The notes under the pieces: model-generated
The model's database searches: none
Seen by the model: only the letters and a program-made list of their open reading frames with translations
Told to the model about the DNA's origin: nothing
From: an uncultured Acetatifactor sp.
Lineage (GTDB): Bacteria; Bacillota; Clostridia; Lachnospirales; Lachnospiraceae
Direction: 5' to 3'
NCBI GenBank assembly: GCA_910586485.1
Contig: CAJUIA010000009.1
Location: 54,914 to 118,913, forward strand
DNA length: 64,000 bases
Shown here: in pieces, positions 26,350 through 36,450 of the stretch
How positions within the stretch are numbered: the first letter of the stretch is position 1
Layout of the letters: each line of letters opens with the position of its first letter
Position numbers and translations under genes: made by a program

Positions 26350-27048
26350 ATGGAACGGGTTATGAAAAAGTCAGCAAAGAAAAAAAGCGCCGGAGGCGTG
26401 CTGGCCTTTGACGGTAAGATCGTAAGCTTTTTAAATCAGGCAGGTGAGCTGATTCTGCTGAATATGGTCTTCCTGCTGTGCTGTCTGCCGGTGGTCACCT
26501 TAGGCTCAGCTCTTGCCTCACTGTATTATGCCACCATGAAAAGCATCAGGCGGGAGAGGGGGTATCCGGTACAGGAATTCTTCCGCTCCATGAAGCGGAC
26601 ACTGAAAAAAGGGATTCTGCTTACCCTGATGTGGGCTTTCTGGCTGGGGCTGCTGTTTTTCGGCAGACATTACGCCAAAACGGGACAGTGGAAGCTGTCG
26701 CCGGGCGCGGGCCTGTATGATGTGTTTATTTTGGTAAGTGTCTGCGTAATGATTTATATTTTTCCGGTTTTGTCCCGGTTTGAAATGAAACTGACGGAAA
26801 TCTGCAAGTTAAGTTTTCTGATGAGCATACGATTTTTGCCATTTACGGTTTTAAGCGTTGCCGGTTCGGCGGCGGTGGGTTTCCTGATGATCTACGTCCT
26901 TCCGATTCCCTGCTTTTTCTTTGTGCCGGGATTGTGGTGTCTGGCGCTGACCTTTTTGATCGAGAAGGCGCTTACGGCCTATACGCCCAAGGCGGAACCG
27001 GGAGAGGAACAATGGTTTGACAGAAAAGGGGAGAACAATGAAACATAA
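26350..27048 (+). CDS. YesL-like DUF624 membrane protein
   Basis: 232 residues with five or so membrane segments, starting after a basic cytoplasmic N-terminus. The pattern LLNMVFLLCCLPVVTLGSA is the hallmark of YesL/DUF624 proteins. Their function is not proven; they nearly always accompany carbohydrate ABC importers, as in the Bacillus yes region, and may assist assembly or regulation of the permease. No strong ribosome site precedes ATG 26350; ATG 26362 (MKKSAKKK) is an alternative. The 3' end overlaps the binding-protein start by 11 bases. Confidence 0.88.
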   Translation: MERVMKKSAKKKSAGGVLAFDGKIVSFLNQAGELILLNMVFLLCCLPVVTLGSALASLYYATMKSIRRERGYPVQEFFRSMKRTLKKGILLTLMWAFWLGLLFFGRHYAKTGQWKLSPGAGLYDVFILVSVCVMIYIFPVLSRFEMKLTEICKLSFLMSIRFLPFTVLSVAGSAAVGFLMIYVLPIPCFFFVPGLWCLALTFLIEKALTAYTPKAEPGEEQWFDRKGENNET

Positions 27049-30040
27049 TGTATGGAAAAAGTCGATAGCATCTGTCCTTCTTGTAACGTGTATATTTACC
27101 ATGCTGCCTGTCTGGAGTATGGATTCTCAGGCAAAGACGGACTTCTCCATGGATGAATTTGACGAGATGGTCAGCACTTACAATGTGGATGATTCCGTTC
27201 CTTCCTACAAGGAGTATAAGGCGCTGCATGCAGATGCCTCTTACCCCGATACGGTGGTGGAGATTCCGGCCGGGGACTTTGTCAGATATGAAGAGAGCGA
27301 TGCACCGGCCGAGCCTGAAATTTATGCGGATTACGAGGGCATGGAGGGGAAGAGCGTATTGACGGGAGAGGACTCCCTGATCGAGTTCGAGGTGGACGTG
27401 GCGCAAAGCGGTCTGTATAACCTTTCCGTAGTTTATTACCCTGTGGCCGGAAAAAATTCCGACATTCAAAGGAGCATATTTCTGGACGGCTCTCTGCCCT
27501 TTGGCGAGATGGCATTGTTAAATTTCCCCAGGGTCTGGACCAACTATGTGGAGGATACAAAGGTAGATAAGAACGGCATTACGGTCATGACCTGGGAAAA
27601 GGATAATCAGGGCAACGACGTAAAGCCCAGGACCATGGAAATTCCGGAATGGCAGACCAGATATTTATATGACAGCGACGGTTATATTACCGAGCCCCTT
27701 TCCCTTTATCTGGAAGCCGGAAAGCATACCATCAGTATGGTGTCCTTAAGAGAGCCCATGTTGATTAACCGGCTGATCTTAAGCAATGCCGAAGAGGCAA
27801 AGTCCTATGCGGAGGTCAAGGCGGCATGGGATGCGGCGGGCGCCGTGGATTCCAGCGGCACCAATATTCTTCTGGAGGGAGAATATGCTACCAAAACATC
27901 CTCCCAGATGCTTTATCCCCAGCAGGACCAGTCTTCTCCCGCGGTATCGCCCTCCAGTGCAAAAGCGCTGCTAAACAATTCCATCGGCGGCAATTCCTGG
28001 AGGCTTGTAGGACAGTGGATTGAGTGGGAGTTTGATATTTTAAAGGACGGATACTATTGTATTTCTCTTTACGACAAGCAGAACTTTTCCAGAGGCATTC
28101 ATGTATCCCGGCGTATCACCATCGACGGAGAGGTACCCTTTGCGGAGATGAACGATTATGCCTTCAAGTATGGCCAGAACTGGAGAGAGGATAAGCTGGA
28201 GGATGAAAACGGCGAGCCTTACCGATTCTACTTAAAGGAAGGACATCATGTGCTGCGCATGGAGGCGGTGCTGGGGGAATTCTCCGAGATCGTGGGCCTG
28301 GTGGAAGAATCCGTACAGCAGTTAAACAGCATCTACCGTCAGGTGATCAAGGTTACCGGCGTGGCGCCGGATACCTACCGCAGCTATCAGCTGGAGGCCA
28401 CCCTGCCGGAGCTTCATAATCAACTGATTGAAGCCAGAGACACTTTAAACGAAGCGCTGGAGAAGCTGGAGACCGTGGCGGGCCGCAACACAGATAAAAA
28501 AGCGGTGCTGCTGACCATGCGGGATCAGCTGGACGACCTGATTAAGGACGGAGAGTATTTCGTGAGAGTCATCGGTGCCTATAAGGTGAATGTGCGGGCT
28601 CTGGGCACTTGGATTACCAGCGTGATCAGCCAGCCCCTGCAGATTGACCGCATTAACATATATTCTCCTGACGTCAAGGTCAAATACAATAAATCCGGTT
28701 TTTTCAGTCAGGCAGGATATGAAATGCAGCGGCTGTTTTACTCCTTCATTATTGATTACAACAATATCGGCAGCGTAACCGAAAACGTTGCGGGACAGAA
28801 AAAGGAAGATGCGGCGCTGACTCTCTGGATCGGCTCCGGACGTGATCAGGCCAACGTCATCAAAGCACTGGTGGACGATACCTTTACCAGCAGGACGGGC
28901 ATCAGCGTCAATGTACAGCTGGTTGACATGAACACTCTGTTAAAGGCTACCCTGGTAGGAGAAGGACCCGATGTGGCAATTCAGGTGGCAAATACCAACG
29001 GCATAGCGGGAGCGGTGCTTTACACCGGCAATGATACGCCTGTTAATTACGGGATTCGAAACGCGGTGCTGGATCTGACTCAGTTTGCAGATTATCAGGA
29101 GGTGCTGGACCGCTTCCCAGCCGCGGCCAATACCCAGTTTACCTATGACGGCGCGGTATATGCCCTGCCGGAAACCATTACCTATCCGGTGATGTTTTAC
29201 CGGAAGGACATTCTAAAGGAAATCGGCATGGAGGTTCCCGAAACCTGGGATGACGTAAAGGTAGCCATGACCGTGCTGGCAAAGAATCAGATGGAGTTCG
29301 GCATGCTGGCTAACGAGCAGATCTTTGCATCCCTGCTGTATCAGAACGGCGGGCAGTATTATAACGAGGACGGCAGTGCTTCCGCTCTGGATTCGGATAT
29401 TGCGGTAAGTACCTTTAAGGATTTCTGCGAGTACTATACGGACTATAAGCTGGATAAGGAAACCAGCGTGGAAGAGCGTTTCAGAACGGGTGAGTGTCCC
29501 ATTATTATATCGGACTATACCACCTACAATAACTTTGCTGTATCCGCACCGGATATTGCGGGATTATGGAGCTTTACCCAGATTCCCGGAACGCAGCAGG
29601 AGGACGGCAGCGTGGATCATTCCGTGGCCAGCACGGGACTGGCAAGTATGATTATGGCAGACACTGAATATCCGGATGCAAGCTGGGAGTTCATTAAGTG
29701 GTGGACCAGCGCCGACACCCAGACCCAGTACGGGCGGGAGATGGAATCCCTGATGGGATCGGCGGCCAGAGTGCCCACCGCCAATTATGAGGCATTTTTA
29801 AATATGCCCTGGCCGGTGGATGATTTCGAAGCGCTGCAGGAGGCCATGGAAAGCGCGAAGGGCATTCCCCAGGTGCCCGGCGGATATTATTCCTGGAGAA
29901 ATGTTTACAACGCGTTTTACGAGGTCGTCACCAATACCGATACGGCCCTTCCCAGAGAGGAACTGATGGATAAGGTTATCTACATCAATGCGGAGATTGA
30001 CTATAAGCGGGAAGAGCTGGAGCTGGATCAGAAGAAATAA
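27038..30040 (+). CDS. Very large extracellular solute-binding protein with beta-sandwich modules
   Basis: 1000 residues from ATG 27038 (AAGGGGAG just upstream). A signal peptide (to about residue 33) is not followed by a good lipobox. Two similar beta-sandwich, CBM35-like modules sit at about 45-220 and 265-430, each with a GLYNLSV or GYYCISL strand and a late TISMV/VLRM strand. A helical region (about 430-580) separates them from a type 1 sugar-binding-protein domain (about 590-990, start LTLWIGSGRDQ). Ordinary binding proteins are 400-550 residues, so this may hold polysaccharide while delivering oligomers. It precedes its permease pair. Mannan specificity is inferred from context. Confidence 0.85.
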   Translation: MKHNVWKKSIASVLLVTCIFTMLPVWSMDSQAKTDFSMDEFDEMVSTYNVDDSVPSYKEYKALHADASYPDTVVEIPAGDFVRYEESDAPAEPEIYADYEGMEGKSVLTGEDSLIEFEVDVAQSGLYNLSVVYYPVAGKNSDIQRSIFLDGSLPFGEMALLNFPRVWTNYVEDTKVDKNGITVMTWEKDNQGNDVKPRTMEIPEWQTRYLYDSDGYITEPLSLYLEAGKHTISMVSLREPMLINRLILSNAEEAKSYAEVKAAWDAAGAVDSSGTNILLEGEYATKTSSQMLYPQQDQSSPAVSPSSAKALLNNSIGGNSWRLVGQWIEWEFDILKDGYYCISLYDKQNFSRGIHVSRRITIDGEVPFAEMNDYAFKYGQNWREDKLEDENGEPYRFYLKEGHHVLRMEAVLGEFSEIVGLVEESVQQLNSIYRQVIKVTGVAPDTYRSYQLEATLPELHNQLIEARDTLNEALEKLETVAGRNTDKKAVLLTMRDQLDDLIKDGEYFVRVIGAYKVNVRALGTWITSVISQPLQIDRINIYSPDVKVKYNKSGFFSQAGYEMQRLFYSFIIDYNNIGSVTENVAGQKKEDAALTLWIGSGRDQANVIKALVDDTFTSRTGISVNVQLVDMNTLLKATLVGEGPDVAIQVANTNGIAGAVLYTGNDTPVNYGIRNAVLDLTQFADYQEVLDRFPAAANTQFTYDGAVYALPETITYPVMFYRKDILKEIGMEVPETWDDVKVAMTVLAKNQMEFGMLANEQIFASLLYQNGGQYYNEDGSASALDSDIAVSTFKDFCEYYTDYKLDKETSVEERFRTGECPIIISDYTTYNNFAVSAPDIAGLWSFTQIPGTQQEDGSVDHSVASTGLASMIMADTEYPDASWEFIKWWTSADTQTQYGREMESLMGSAARVPTANYEAFLNMPWPVDDFEALQEAMESAKGIPQVPGGYYSWRNVYNAFYEVVTNTDTALPREELMDKVIYINAEIDYKREELELDQKK

Positions 30041-30057
30041 CAGAAAGGGGCATATCA

Positions 30058-31023
30058 ATGGCAGAGCAAATGCAAGCGGCCGCCAAAACGGCGGGTGTAT
30101 CCCAGGAGACACTGGACCTGATTAAAAAGCAGCGGACACTGGGGTATCAGATAAAAAAGAGCAAATCGTCCTATTTGATGCTGGCTCCGTACTTTATCAT
30201 GTTTTTCTTCTTCACCGTACTGCCGGTGGTGATGAGTGTGGCGTTCAGCTTTACCTACTACAATATGCTGGAGATGCCGGAGTTTGTGGGCTGGAAGAAT
30301 TATATCAAGCTGTTTCTGGAAGACGATATTTTCATGGTCTCCTTAAAAAACACCTTGATCCTGGCCGTGGTAACGGGACCTGTCAGTTACTTCCTGTGCC
30401 TGCTGTTTGCCTGGATCATCAACGAGTTTAAAGGGTGGCTCAGAGCCTTCCTGACCCTGATCTTCTATGCGCCCAGTATCTGCGGTAACGCTTATGTGGT
30501 GTGGAATTTGATCCTCTCCGGCGACAGATACGGATACTTAAACGGTATTCTCATGAAGCTGGGAATTCTGGATGAAGCGGTCATCTGGATGAAAACGGAA
30601 AAGTACGTGCTGCCCATGCTGATCGTGGTACAGCTGTGGCTGAGCCTTGGCACCGGCTTCCTGTCCTTTATCGCAGGCCTGCAGACCGTAGACAAGAGCT
30701 TGTACGAGGCCGCGGCTTTGGACGGTGTTAAAAACCGCTGGCAGGAGCTTTGGCATGTAACGCTGCCGGCCATGAAGCCTCAGCTGATGTTCGGTGCCGT
30801 CATGCAGATCACACAGTCCTTCGCCATTGCAGACGTATCCATCCAGCTGGCGGGCAATCCTTCCGTAAACTATGCGGGTGCGACGGTGGTCACCCATCTT
30901 TTGGATTACGGTACCGTGCGATTTGAAATGGGATATGCGTCGGCGATAGCCACAGTGCTGTTCCTGCTGATGGTGGGCAGTAATAAGCTGGTACAGAGAC
31001 TCTTAAGGAGGGTGGGCGAATAA
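30058..31023 (+). CDS. Sugar ABC permease, MalF/UgpA-like
   Basis: 321 residues with six membrane segments and the ATPase-contact loop YEAAALDGVKNRW near residue 218. It forms a heterodimeric channel with the next gene product, fed by the large binding protein encoded upstream. The start ATG 30058 follows AAAGGGGC; the stop overlaps the next start in TAATG. No ATPase gene is present anywhere in the locus, so a shared MsmX-like ATPase encoded elsewhere is expected. Confidence 0.94.
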   Translation: MAEQMQAAAKTAGVSQETLDLIKKQRTLGYQIKKSKSSYLMLAPYFIMFFFFTVLPVVMSVAFSFTYYNMLEMPEFVGWKNYIKLFLEDDIFMVSLKNTLILAVVTGPVSYFLCLLFAWIINEFKGWLRAFLTLIFYAPSICGNAYVVWNLILSGDRYGYLNGILMKLGILDEAVIWMKTEKYVLPMLIVVQLWLSLGTGFLSFIAGLQTVDKSLYEAAALDGVKNRWQELWHVTLPAMKPQLMFGAVMQITQSFAIADVSIQLAGNPSVNYAGATVVTHLLDYGTVRFEMGYASAIATVLFLLMVGSNKLVQRLLRRVGE

Positions 31024-31901
31024 TGAAAAATAAGAAAAAAAGATTTTTCAAGCCAAAGGAAAAACGGCTGAATCGTTCCATGGCGGGCAACACCCTATTG
31101 TTTGTGTTGATGTTTATCTGCGGTCTGGCCATGATCCTTCCTCTGGTAATGGTCATTAACAACTGCTTAAAGCCTTTGGATGAATTATATCAATTTCCGC
31201 CCAAGATCTTTGTGAGAAACCCGACCCTGGAAAACTTCTCAGATTTGTTTACCTTGATGAGCGATTCCTGGGTGCCTTTCTCCCGGTACATGTTGAATAC
31301 CATTATCATTACCGGAGGCGGCATGGTGGGGCATGTGATTGTTGCTTCGCTGGCGGCATATCCGCTGGCAAAGCACAGATTTCCCGGCAAAAACATTCTG
31401 TTCAGCATGGTAGTGCTTTCCATGATGTTTTCCTGGACGGTAACGCAGACGCCCCAGTATATGATTATTTCCTGGCTGCATATCAATAACACTTACCTGG
31501 CGTTGATTCTGCCGGCCTGCTCCTTCGGTATGGGGCTCTATCTGATGAAGCAGTTTATGGAGCAGCTGCCTGATTCCCTGATGGAATCGGCCAGGCTGGA
31601 CGGAGCCAGTGAGTGGAAGATATTCTGGAATATCGTGATGCCGAACGTAAAACCTGCATGGCTGACCCTGGCTATTTTCCAGTTTCAGCAGATGTGGGGC
31701 AACACGGGAAGCACCTTCCTGCGGGATGAGGATTTAAAGCCCCTGCAGTACGCTTTACAGCAGGTATCCGCAGGCGGCATGGCAAGAGCCGGTGCGGCAG
31801 CGGCAGTAACCTTTATCATTGCGGCGGTACCTATTACCTTCTTCCTGATCTGCCAGAAGAACGTATTGGAAACCATGACTTCATCAGGTATGAAGGACTA
31901 A
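31023..31901 (+). CDS. Sugar ABC permease, MalG/UgpE-like
   Basis: 292 residues, six membrane segments, contact loop MESARLDGASEWKIF near residue 180. It is the second channel subunit of the first importer. It starts on the last base of the upstream stop codon, so the two are translationally coupled in equal amounts. The next gene (NHL protein) follows after 54 bases. Confidence 0.94.
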   Translation: MKNKKKRFFKPKEKRLNRSMAGNTLLFVLMFICGLAMILPLVMVINNCLKPLDELYQFPPKIFVRNPTLENFSDLFTLMSDSWVPFSRYMLNTIIITGGGMVGHVIVASLAAYPLAKHRFPGKNILFSMVVLSMMFSWTVTQTPQYMIISWLHINNTYLALILPACSFGMGLYLMKQFMEQLPDSLMESARLDGASEWKIFWNIVMPNVKPAWLTLAIFQFQQMWGNTGSTFLRDEDLKPLQYALQQVSAGGMARAGAAAAVTFIIAAVPITFFLICQKNVLETMTSSGMKD

Positions 31902-31955
31902 GGCTTCTTATCCATGATGAAAATAACAGGTTGCAGAAAGGCATGGTAAATATAA

Positions 31956-33449
31956 ATGAAAAAATTCCAGAGATTGAAAAGGGCCGCGTCCCTTTGCCTG
32001 GCATCCTTGCTGTTGGCGGGAATGACCGCGGGGGAGGTCCATGCGACGTCCATCCCCTACGATACTTATAACTACGATTACAGAGAGTACATTCATTTTA
32101 CCCCCGCAGCCTATGTGCCTGACACTACGATTCGTGGCAGTGCCTTTACCTATAACGGGGAGCCTCTTGGAAACTTTGTCACACCTCAGGATTTATGTCA
32201 GGCGGATGACGGCAGAATCTATGTGGCTGACACCGGTAATAACCGGATTGTGGTGCTGGACGAGAGGATGAAGCAGGTCCTGAATGTGATTACCGTCTTT
32301 GACAACAACGGGACGGAAGACAGCTTTAAACAGCCCTATGGGGTGTTTGTATCCGAAAAGAACGAGATTTACATTGCGGATTCTCAGAATAACCGGATCG
32401 TGGTTTTGGATCAGGAGGGGAAGCTGGTGAAGATCGTGGCCAATCCCCAGTCGGAGAGCCTGGAGGACAATTATGTATTTGTACCTTTAAAGGTTGCCGT
32501 GGACTATGCGGACAGAGTTTACGTGATTGCACAGAATATGTTTGAGGGCATCATGGTCTTTGAAAGCAACGGCAGCTTCTCCACCTTCTTCGGCACCATC
32601 GAGGTGGAAATCAGCGCCTGGGAAAAATTCTGGGCAAGGCTGGCCTCCAAGGAAGAGCGGGCAAAGCAGGTCCTGTTTATTCCTACGGAGTTTACGGGCA
32701 TCGACATCGACCCTGACGGCTTTGTATATGCCTCCAATATTGATCCCAACGGGGAGCAGGGCGTGAGACGCCTAAATCCCAGGGGAGAGGACGTTATTAA
32801 AAAGGGCGAAAATGCCAATGTGGGAGGCGACCTTTGGATCAGCGGCACCACCGAATATGCGGGCCCTTCCCAGTTTACGGATGTGGTTTACAGAGGCAAC
32901 GGTATTTATTCCTGCCTTGACAGGAAAAGAGGACGTATCTTTACCTATGATCACGAGGGCAATCTGCTTTATATCTTTGGGGGACTGGGAAGCCAGGAGG
33001 GCACCTTTGCTCTGCCGGTGGCAGTGGAGGATATCGGAAACCGGATTGTGGTTTTGGATGCCACCAGAGGCGATATTTCCTGCTTTGAGGTGACGGAATA
33101 CGGCAGGCTGATTAACGAAGCGGTGAGCTTGCGCTATGACGGCGATGAAGCCTCGGCAGTGGCTCTTTGGGAGAGGGTGCTGGAGCTGGATGAAAATAAC
33201 GAGCTGGCAAATACCGGTATCGGTAAGGCATACCTTACGGCAGGTGATTATGAGCAGGCCATGAAATATCTGGAGCTGGGGATGAATCGGGATCATTATT
33301 CCGTGGCCTTCCGGCGCTACAGAAACAATTTACTGACAGCCAATATCAGCTATCTGCTTACCGGCGCTGCGGTGCTGATTGCCGTCTGGCTTGTCTATAA
33401 GCAGATTAAAAAGCAAAAGGTGAAAAAGGGAGGTGTGGCAAATGGGTAA
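31956..33449 (+). CDS. Secreted NHL/beta-propeller protein with TPR and C-terminal anchor
   Basis: 497 residues: signal peptide, then NHL-type propeller blades (ADDGRIYVADTGNNRIVVLD, EKNEIYIADSQNNRIVVLD and weaker copies, about 60-390). A short TPR pair (about 405-450, ending AMKYLELGM) and a C-terminal membrane helix (about 462-484) with a basic tail follow. The bulk should face outward. Genes of this layout are seen beside YesL, Yip1 and DUF5696 genes in carbohydrate ABC loci; their job is unknown, perhaps a scaffold that holds glycan-degrading proteins. Its leader shares a 20-base stretch with that of the GH130 gene at 42240. Confidence 0.82.
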   Translation: MKKFQRLKRAASLCLASLLLAGMTAGEVHATSIPYDTYNYDYREYIHFTPAAYVPDTTIRGSAFTYNGEPLGNFVTPQDLCQADDGRIYVADTGNNRIVVLDERMKQVLNVITVFDNNGTEDSFKQPYGVFVSEKNEIYIADSQNNRIVVLDQEGKLVKIVANPQSESLEDNYVFVPLKVAVDYADRVYVIAQNMFEGIMVFESNGSFSTFFGTIEVEISAWEKFWARLASKEERAKQVLFIPTEFTGIDIDPDGFVYASNIDPNGEQGVRRLNPRGEDVIKKGENANVGGDLWISGTTEYAGPSQFTDVVYRGNGIYSCLDRKRGRIFTYDHEGNLLYIFGGLGSQEGTFALPVAVEDIGNRIVVLDATRGDISCFEVTEYGRLINEAVSLRYDGDEASAVALWERVLELDENNELANTGIGKAYLTAGDYEQAMKYLELGMNRDHYSVAFRRYRNNLLTANISYLLTGAAVLIAVWLVYKQIKKQKVKKGGVANG

Positions 33450-34074
33450 ATATTTTTCAAAGGAAAAATGGAAGTATATGTTTTACACCATTACCCACCC
33501 CATGGATGGATATTATTGGATTCGTCATCAGGACAGGGGGAGCGTACCTATTGCCATATTGATGGTGATCCTCTTTTCCATCAGCTTTTCCGTCAACCGG
33601 CTGATGGCATCCTTTGTGGTGAACGATGTGGATCCGAGAGTGGTTGACAGCTTTTTTGAGCTGATGGGAGTGCTGGCGGCTTATCTGCTGCTTTGTGTCA
33701 GTAACTGGTCCATTACCTGCCTGATGAACGGTGAGGGCAGAATGAAGGACATTGCCATTGCCGTGGGATACGGCACGGTTCCCATAACGATCATGATGTT
33801 TCTGGGAACGCTGGTGAGCCAGTTTGTGGCGGATGACGAGCAGGCCTTTTATGTGATGATTCTGGGTGTAGGCATTGCCTACGGACTGATCATGATCCTG
33901 GTGGGCATCATGCAGGTGCATAATTACACGCTGGGAAAGACCCTGGTCACTTTGTTTCTGACTCTGGTTGCTCTGTTTATTATTATCTTTCTATTGCTTT
34001 TGCTGAGCAACCTTTTAGGAATGGTAGTGAATTTCGTCAGAAGCGTTTACACGGAAATTATTTTTAGGACTTAA
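33442..34074 (+). CDS. Yip1-domain membrane protein
   Basis: 210 residues from ATG 33442, with GGGAGG at spacing 8; it overlaps the NHL gene by eight bases. A cytoplasmic start (MGKYFSKEKWKYMFYTITHP) leads to about five membrane segments, with the Yip1-like short motif GYGTVPI. The molecular role is unknown. Tight packing with the NHL and DUF5696 genes suggests one membrane complex with them. Confidence 0.82.
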   Translation: MGKYFSKEKWKYMFYTITHPMDGYYWIRHQDRGSVPIAILMVILFSISFSVNRLMASFVVNDVDPRVVDSFFELMGVLAAYLLLCVSNWSITCLMNGEGRMKDIAIAVGYGTVPITIMMFLGTLVSQFVADDEQAFYVMILGVGIAYGLIMILVGIMQVHNYTLGKTLVTLFLTLVALFIIIFLLLLLSNLLGMVVNFVRSVYTEIIFRT

Positions 34075-34086
34075 GGAGGCGGGAGC

Positions 34087-36450
34087 ATGAAATCTTCCAA
34101 GGAAAAGAAAGTCAAAAAGCCCATGAAAAGGCCCCTGAGCCTGAAAAAAAAGGTAGTGCTTGGTCTCTTAGGTCTGGCGGTGTTGCTGGCAGCGGTTTAT
34201 CTGCTTTATTATTTCATTCATTATACATGGTATGACAGGTACAAGGATTATTTAAGCGGCTATGAGTATGAGACGGGCAGCCCTTTTTCACCAAAGACGG
34301 AAAGCACCAGTGATGTGCCGGGCTTTGTACTGGTGAGCGAGAGCGATGCCTTAAAGCTCTATACCGACACGGCTACGGCTAACGTGGCGGTGTACGACAA
34401 GCGTGACGGCAGCATCACCTACGCCAATCCTTTAAATGCAGACGAGGACAGTGTGGCGAATAAGGCCAATCTCAACTACCTAAAGTCACAGTTTCTTCTG
34501 CAGTATTATAATGCGGATGTAAAGTCCAGCAACATGGATTCCTACAGCCAGTCCGTGGCCAAAGGACAGTTTCAGGCGGAAAGCATTGAGGGAGGTATTC
34601 GCTATATCTATCAGGTAGGCGACCTGACAGAAGGTCAGATTCATTTTGAAATTCCGCTGGAATACCGGTTAAACGGCGATAAACTGGAGGTTTCCGTACC
34701 GGTAAAGGGCATCAGGGAATATGGCGGCGGTTATATTTACCGCGTTCAGCTGCTGCGCTACATGGGGGCGGCCCATAATACGGAGGAAGGCTACCTGGTG
34801 GTGCCAAACGGTTCCGGGTCCCTGATTCGTTTCAACAACGGCAAAACCTCGGCAGCCAATTATACGCAGTATATTTACGACATTGATCCGATGACGGCCA
34901 ACTATACTACCATTGAGAATACCTACAGTGCCAGGCTGCCAATATTCGGGATCTGCAGACAGGACAGAAGCCTGCTGGTGACATTGGAGGACGGCGCAAC
35001 CACCTCTGTGGTGACGGCAGGAGTATCTGGAAGCTATAACGATTACAACTTTGCTTATCCTACCTTTGTTTTAAGAAATATTGATAACCTGCGGATGTTT
35101 GGTAATTCTACCACGGACGTATTTGTGATGGAGCCAGAGCTTTACGACATCAACATGAAGGTGAGCTACAGCTTTTTAGGCGAAGAATATAAAGGCTATG
35201 CAGGCCTGGCCAATTATTACAGAGAGCGCCTGATTGCAGAAGGAAAGCTTACGCCGATGTCCGCTGGGGCGGGAGACATTCCCTTTTACTACGACGTGAT
35301 CGCCGGCGTAAAGGAAACCGCTCATTTTCTGGGAGTACAGTATCTGCACACCTTCGTGATGACAGATTTTGACCAGGCGGAGGAAATGGCAAAGGCCCTG
35401 TCTCAGGCCGGAATCAGTAATCAGGTCATGAATCTGCAGGGTTGGTTTAACGGCGGCTATTACCACGACGTGGCAGATAAGGTGAAGGTCATGGGAAAGC
35501 TGGGTGGGAAATCCGGCTTACAGGATTTAAACGAGGCCATGAACGCTGTGGGCGGCAGGCTTTACGCGGATGTGGCATTCCAGCAGGTGACCTTTGCGGA
35601 TGATGATTTTAATTATAACGCAGAAGGGTCCCGGTACTACGGGGCAGGCTTTGTAGCTTCCTTCGGACAGGTAAATCCCGTTAATTTGCGGAACACCTCA
35701 TCCCTGGACTATATGGAAACCAAGTACGATCTGCTTTCACCGAAGTACCTGCCCAGATATGTGGGCGGTTTTGCAAAAAAGATAGAAAAGTATCCGCTTT
35801 ACGGTGTTTCCCTGCGGGATCTGGGGAATGTGCTTACCTCTGACAAGAAGCGGACGGAGCTTATCAACCGGGAAGAGGCCCTGGATGTGCTGCTGGCTCA
35901 GTTTGATGTGCTGGAGGGCACAGGCAAGAAGCTGATGACAAACAATGCCAACGCTTACAGCTTCCCTTACAGCACGGATATTATCAACGTGTCCATTGAT
36001 TCCAACAAGTACCAGATTGTGAATGAGAGCATTCCGCTTTATGAGATGGTGATTCACGGCTGCATTTCCTATTCCACGGATCTGCTGAATTTCCAGGACG
36101 AAGAGGATATGACAGGAATCGTTCTGAAAATGATCGAGTCTGGAGCTTCCCCTCATTATGTCTTTACCTGGGAGGAATCCAGCAGGATGAAGGATACCGG
36201 CTTAAACCGTTATTATGCCACCACCTTTGACGTGTGGAAGAACGAGGCGGCAGACATTTACGGGCAGGTGAACGGGGCGCTGAAATATGTGTCCGGAGCC
36301 AGAATGACCGGACATGAAATTTTTGAAAACGGCGTCAGAAAGATCACTTATGACAACGGTGTGATGATTTACATCAATTATGATGACGAGGCGCAAGATG
36401 CAGACGGTATGGAGATACCTGCCATGTCTTATAAAATGGAGGGGATGTAA
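34087..36450 (+). CDS. DUF5696-like membrane-anchored protein
   Basis: 787 residues. A basic cytoplasmic tail and one N-terminal membrane helix (about 23-45) hold a large extracellular part. It resembles the DUF5696 family by layout and neighbours; I cannot assign a catalytic motif. The central region has alternating beta and alpha stretches with VMNLQGWFNGGYYHDV and LYADVAFQQV, as in a TIM barrel, so an unrecognised glycosidase is conceivable. It sits between the Yip1 gene and the second permease pair, whose first gene starts right at its stop codon. Confidence 0.72.
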   Translation: MKSSKEKKVKKPMKRPLSLKKKVVLGLLGLAVLLAAVYLLYYFIHYTWYDRYKDYLSGYEYETGSPFSPKTESTSDVPGFVLVSESDALKLYTDTATANVAVYDKRDGSITYANPLNADEDSVANKANLNYLKSQFLLQYYNADVKSSNMDSYSQSVAKGQFQAESIEGGIRYIYQVGDLTEGQIHFEIPLEYRLNGDKLEVSVPVKGIREYGGGYIYRVQLLRYMGAAHNTEEGYLVVPNGSGSLIRFNNGKTSAANYTQYIYDIDPMTANYTTIENTYSARLPIFGICRQDRSLLVTLEDGATTSVVTAGVSGSYNDYNFAYPTFVLRNIDNLRMFGNSTTDVFVMEPELYDINMKVSYSFLGEEYKGYAGLANYYRERLIAEGKLTPMSAGAGDIPFYYDVIAGVKETAHFLGVQYLHTFVMTDFDQAEEMAKALSQAGISNQVMNLQGWFNGGYYHDVADKVKVMGKLGGKSGLQDLNEAMNAVGGRLYADVAFQQVTFADDDFNYNAEGSRYYGAGFVASFGQVNPVNLRNTSSLDYMETKYDLLSPKYLPRYVGGFAKKIEKYPLYGVSLRDLGNVLTSDKKRTELINREEALDVLLAQFDVLEGTGKKLMTNNANAYSFPYSTDIINVSIDSNKYQIVNESIPLYEMVIHGCISYSTDLLNFQDEEDMTGIVLKMIESGASPHYVFTWEESSRMKDTGLNRYYATTFDVWKNEAADIYGQVNGALKYVSGARMTGHEIFENGVRKITYDNGVMIYINYDDEAQDADGMEIPAMSYKMEGM

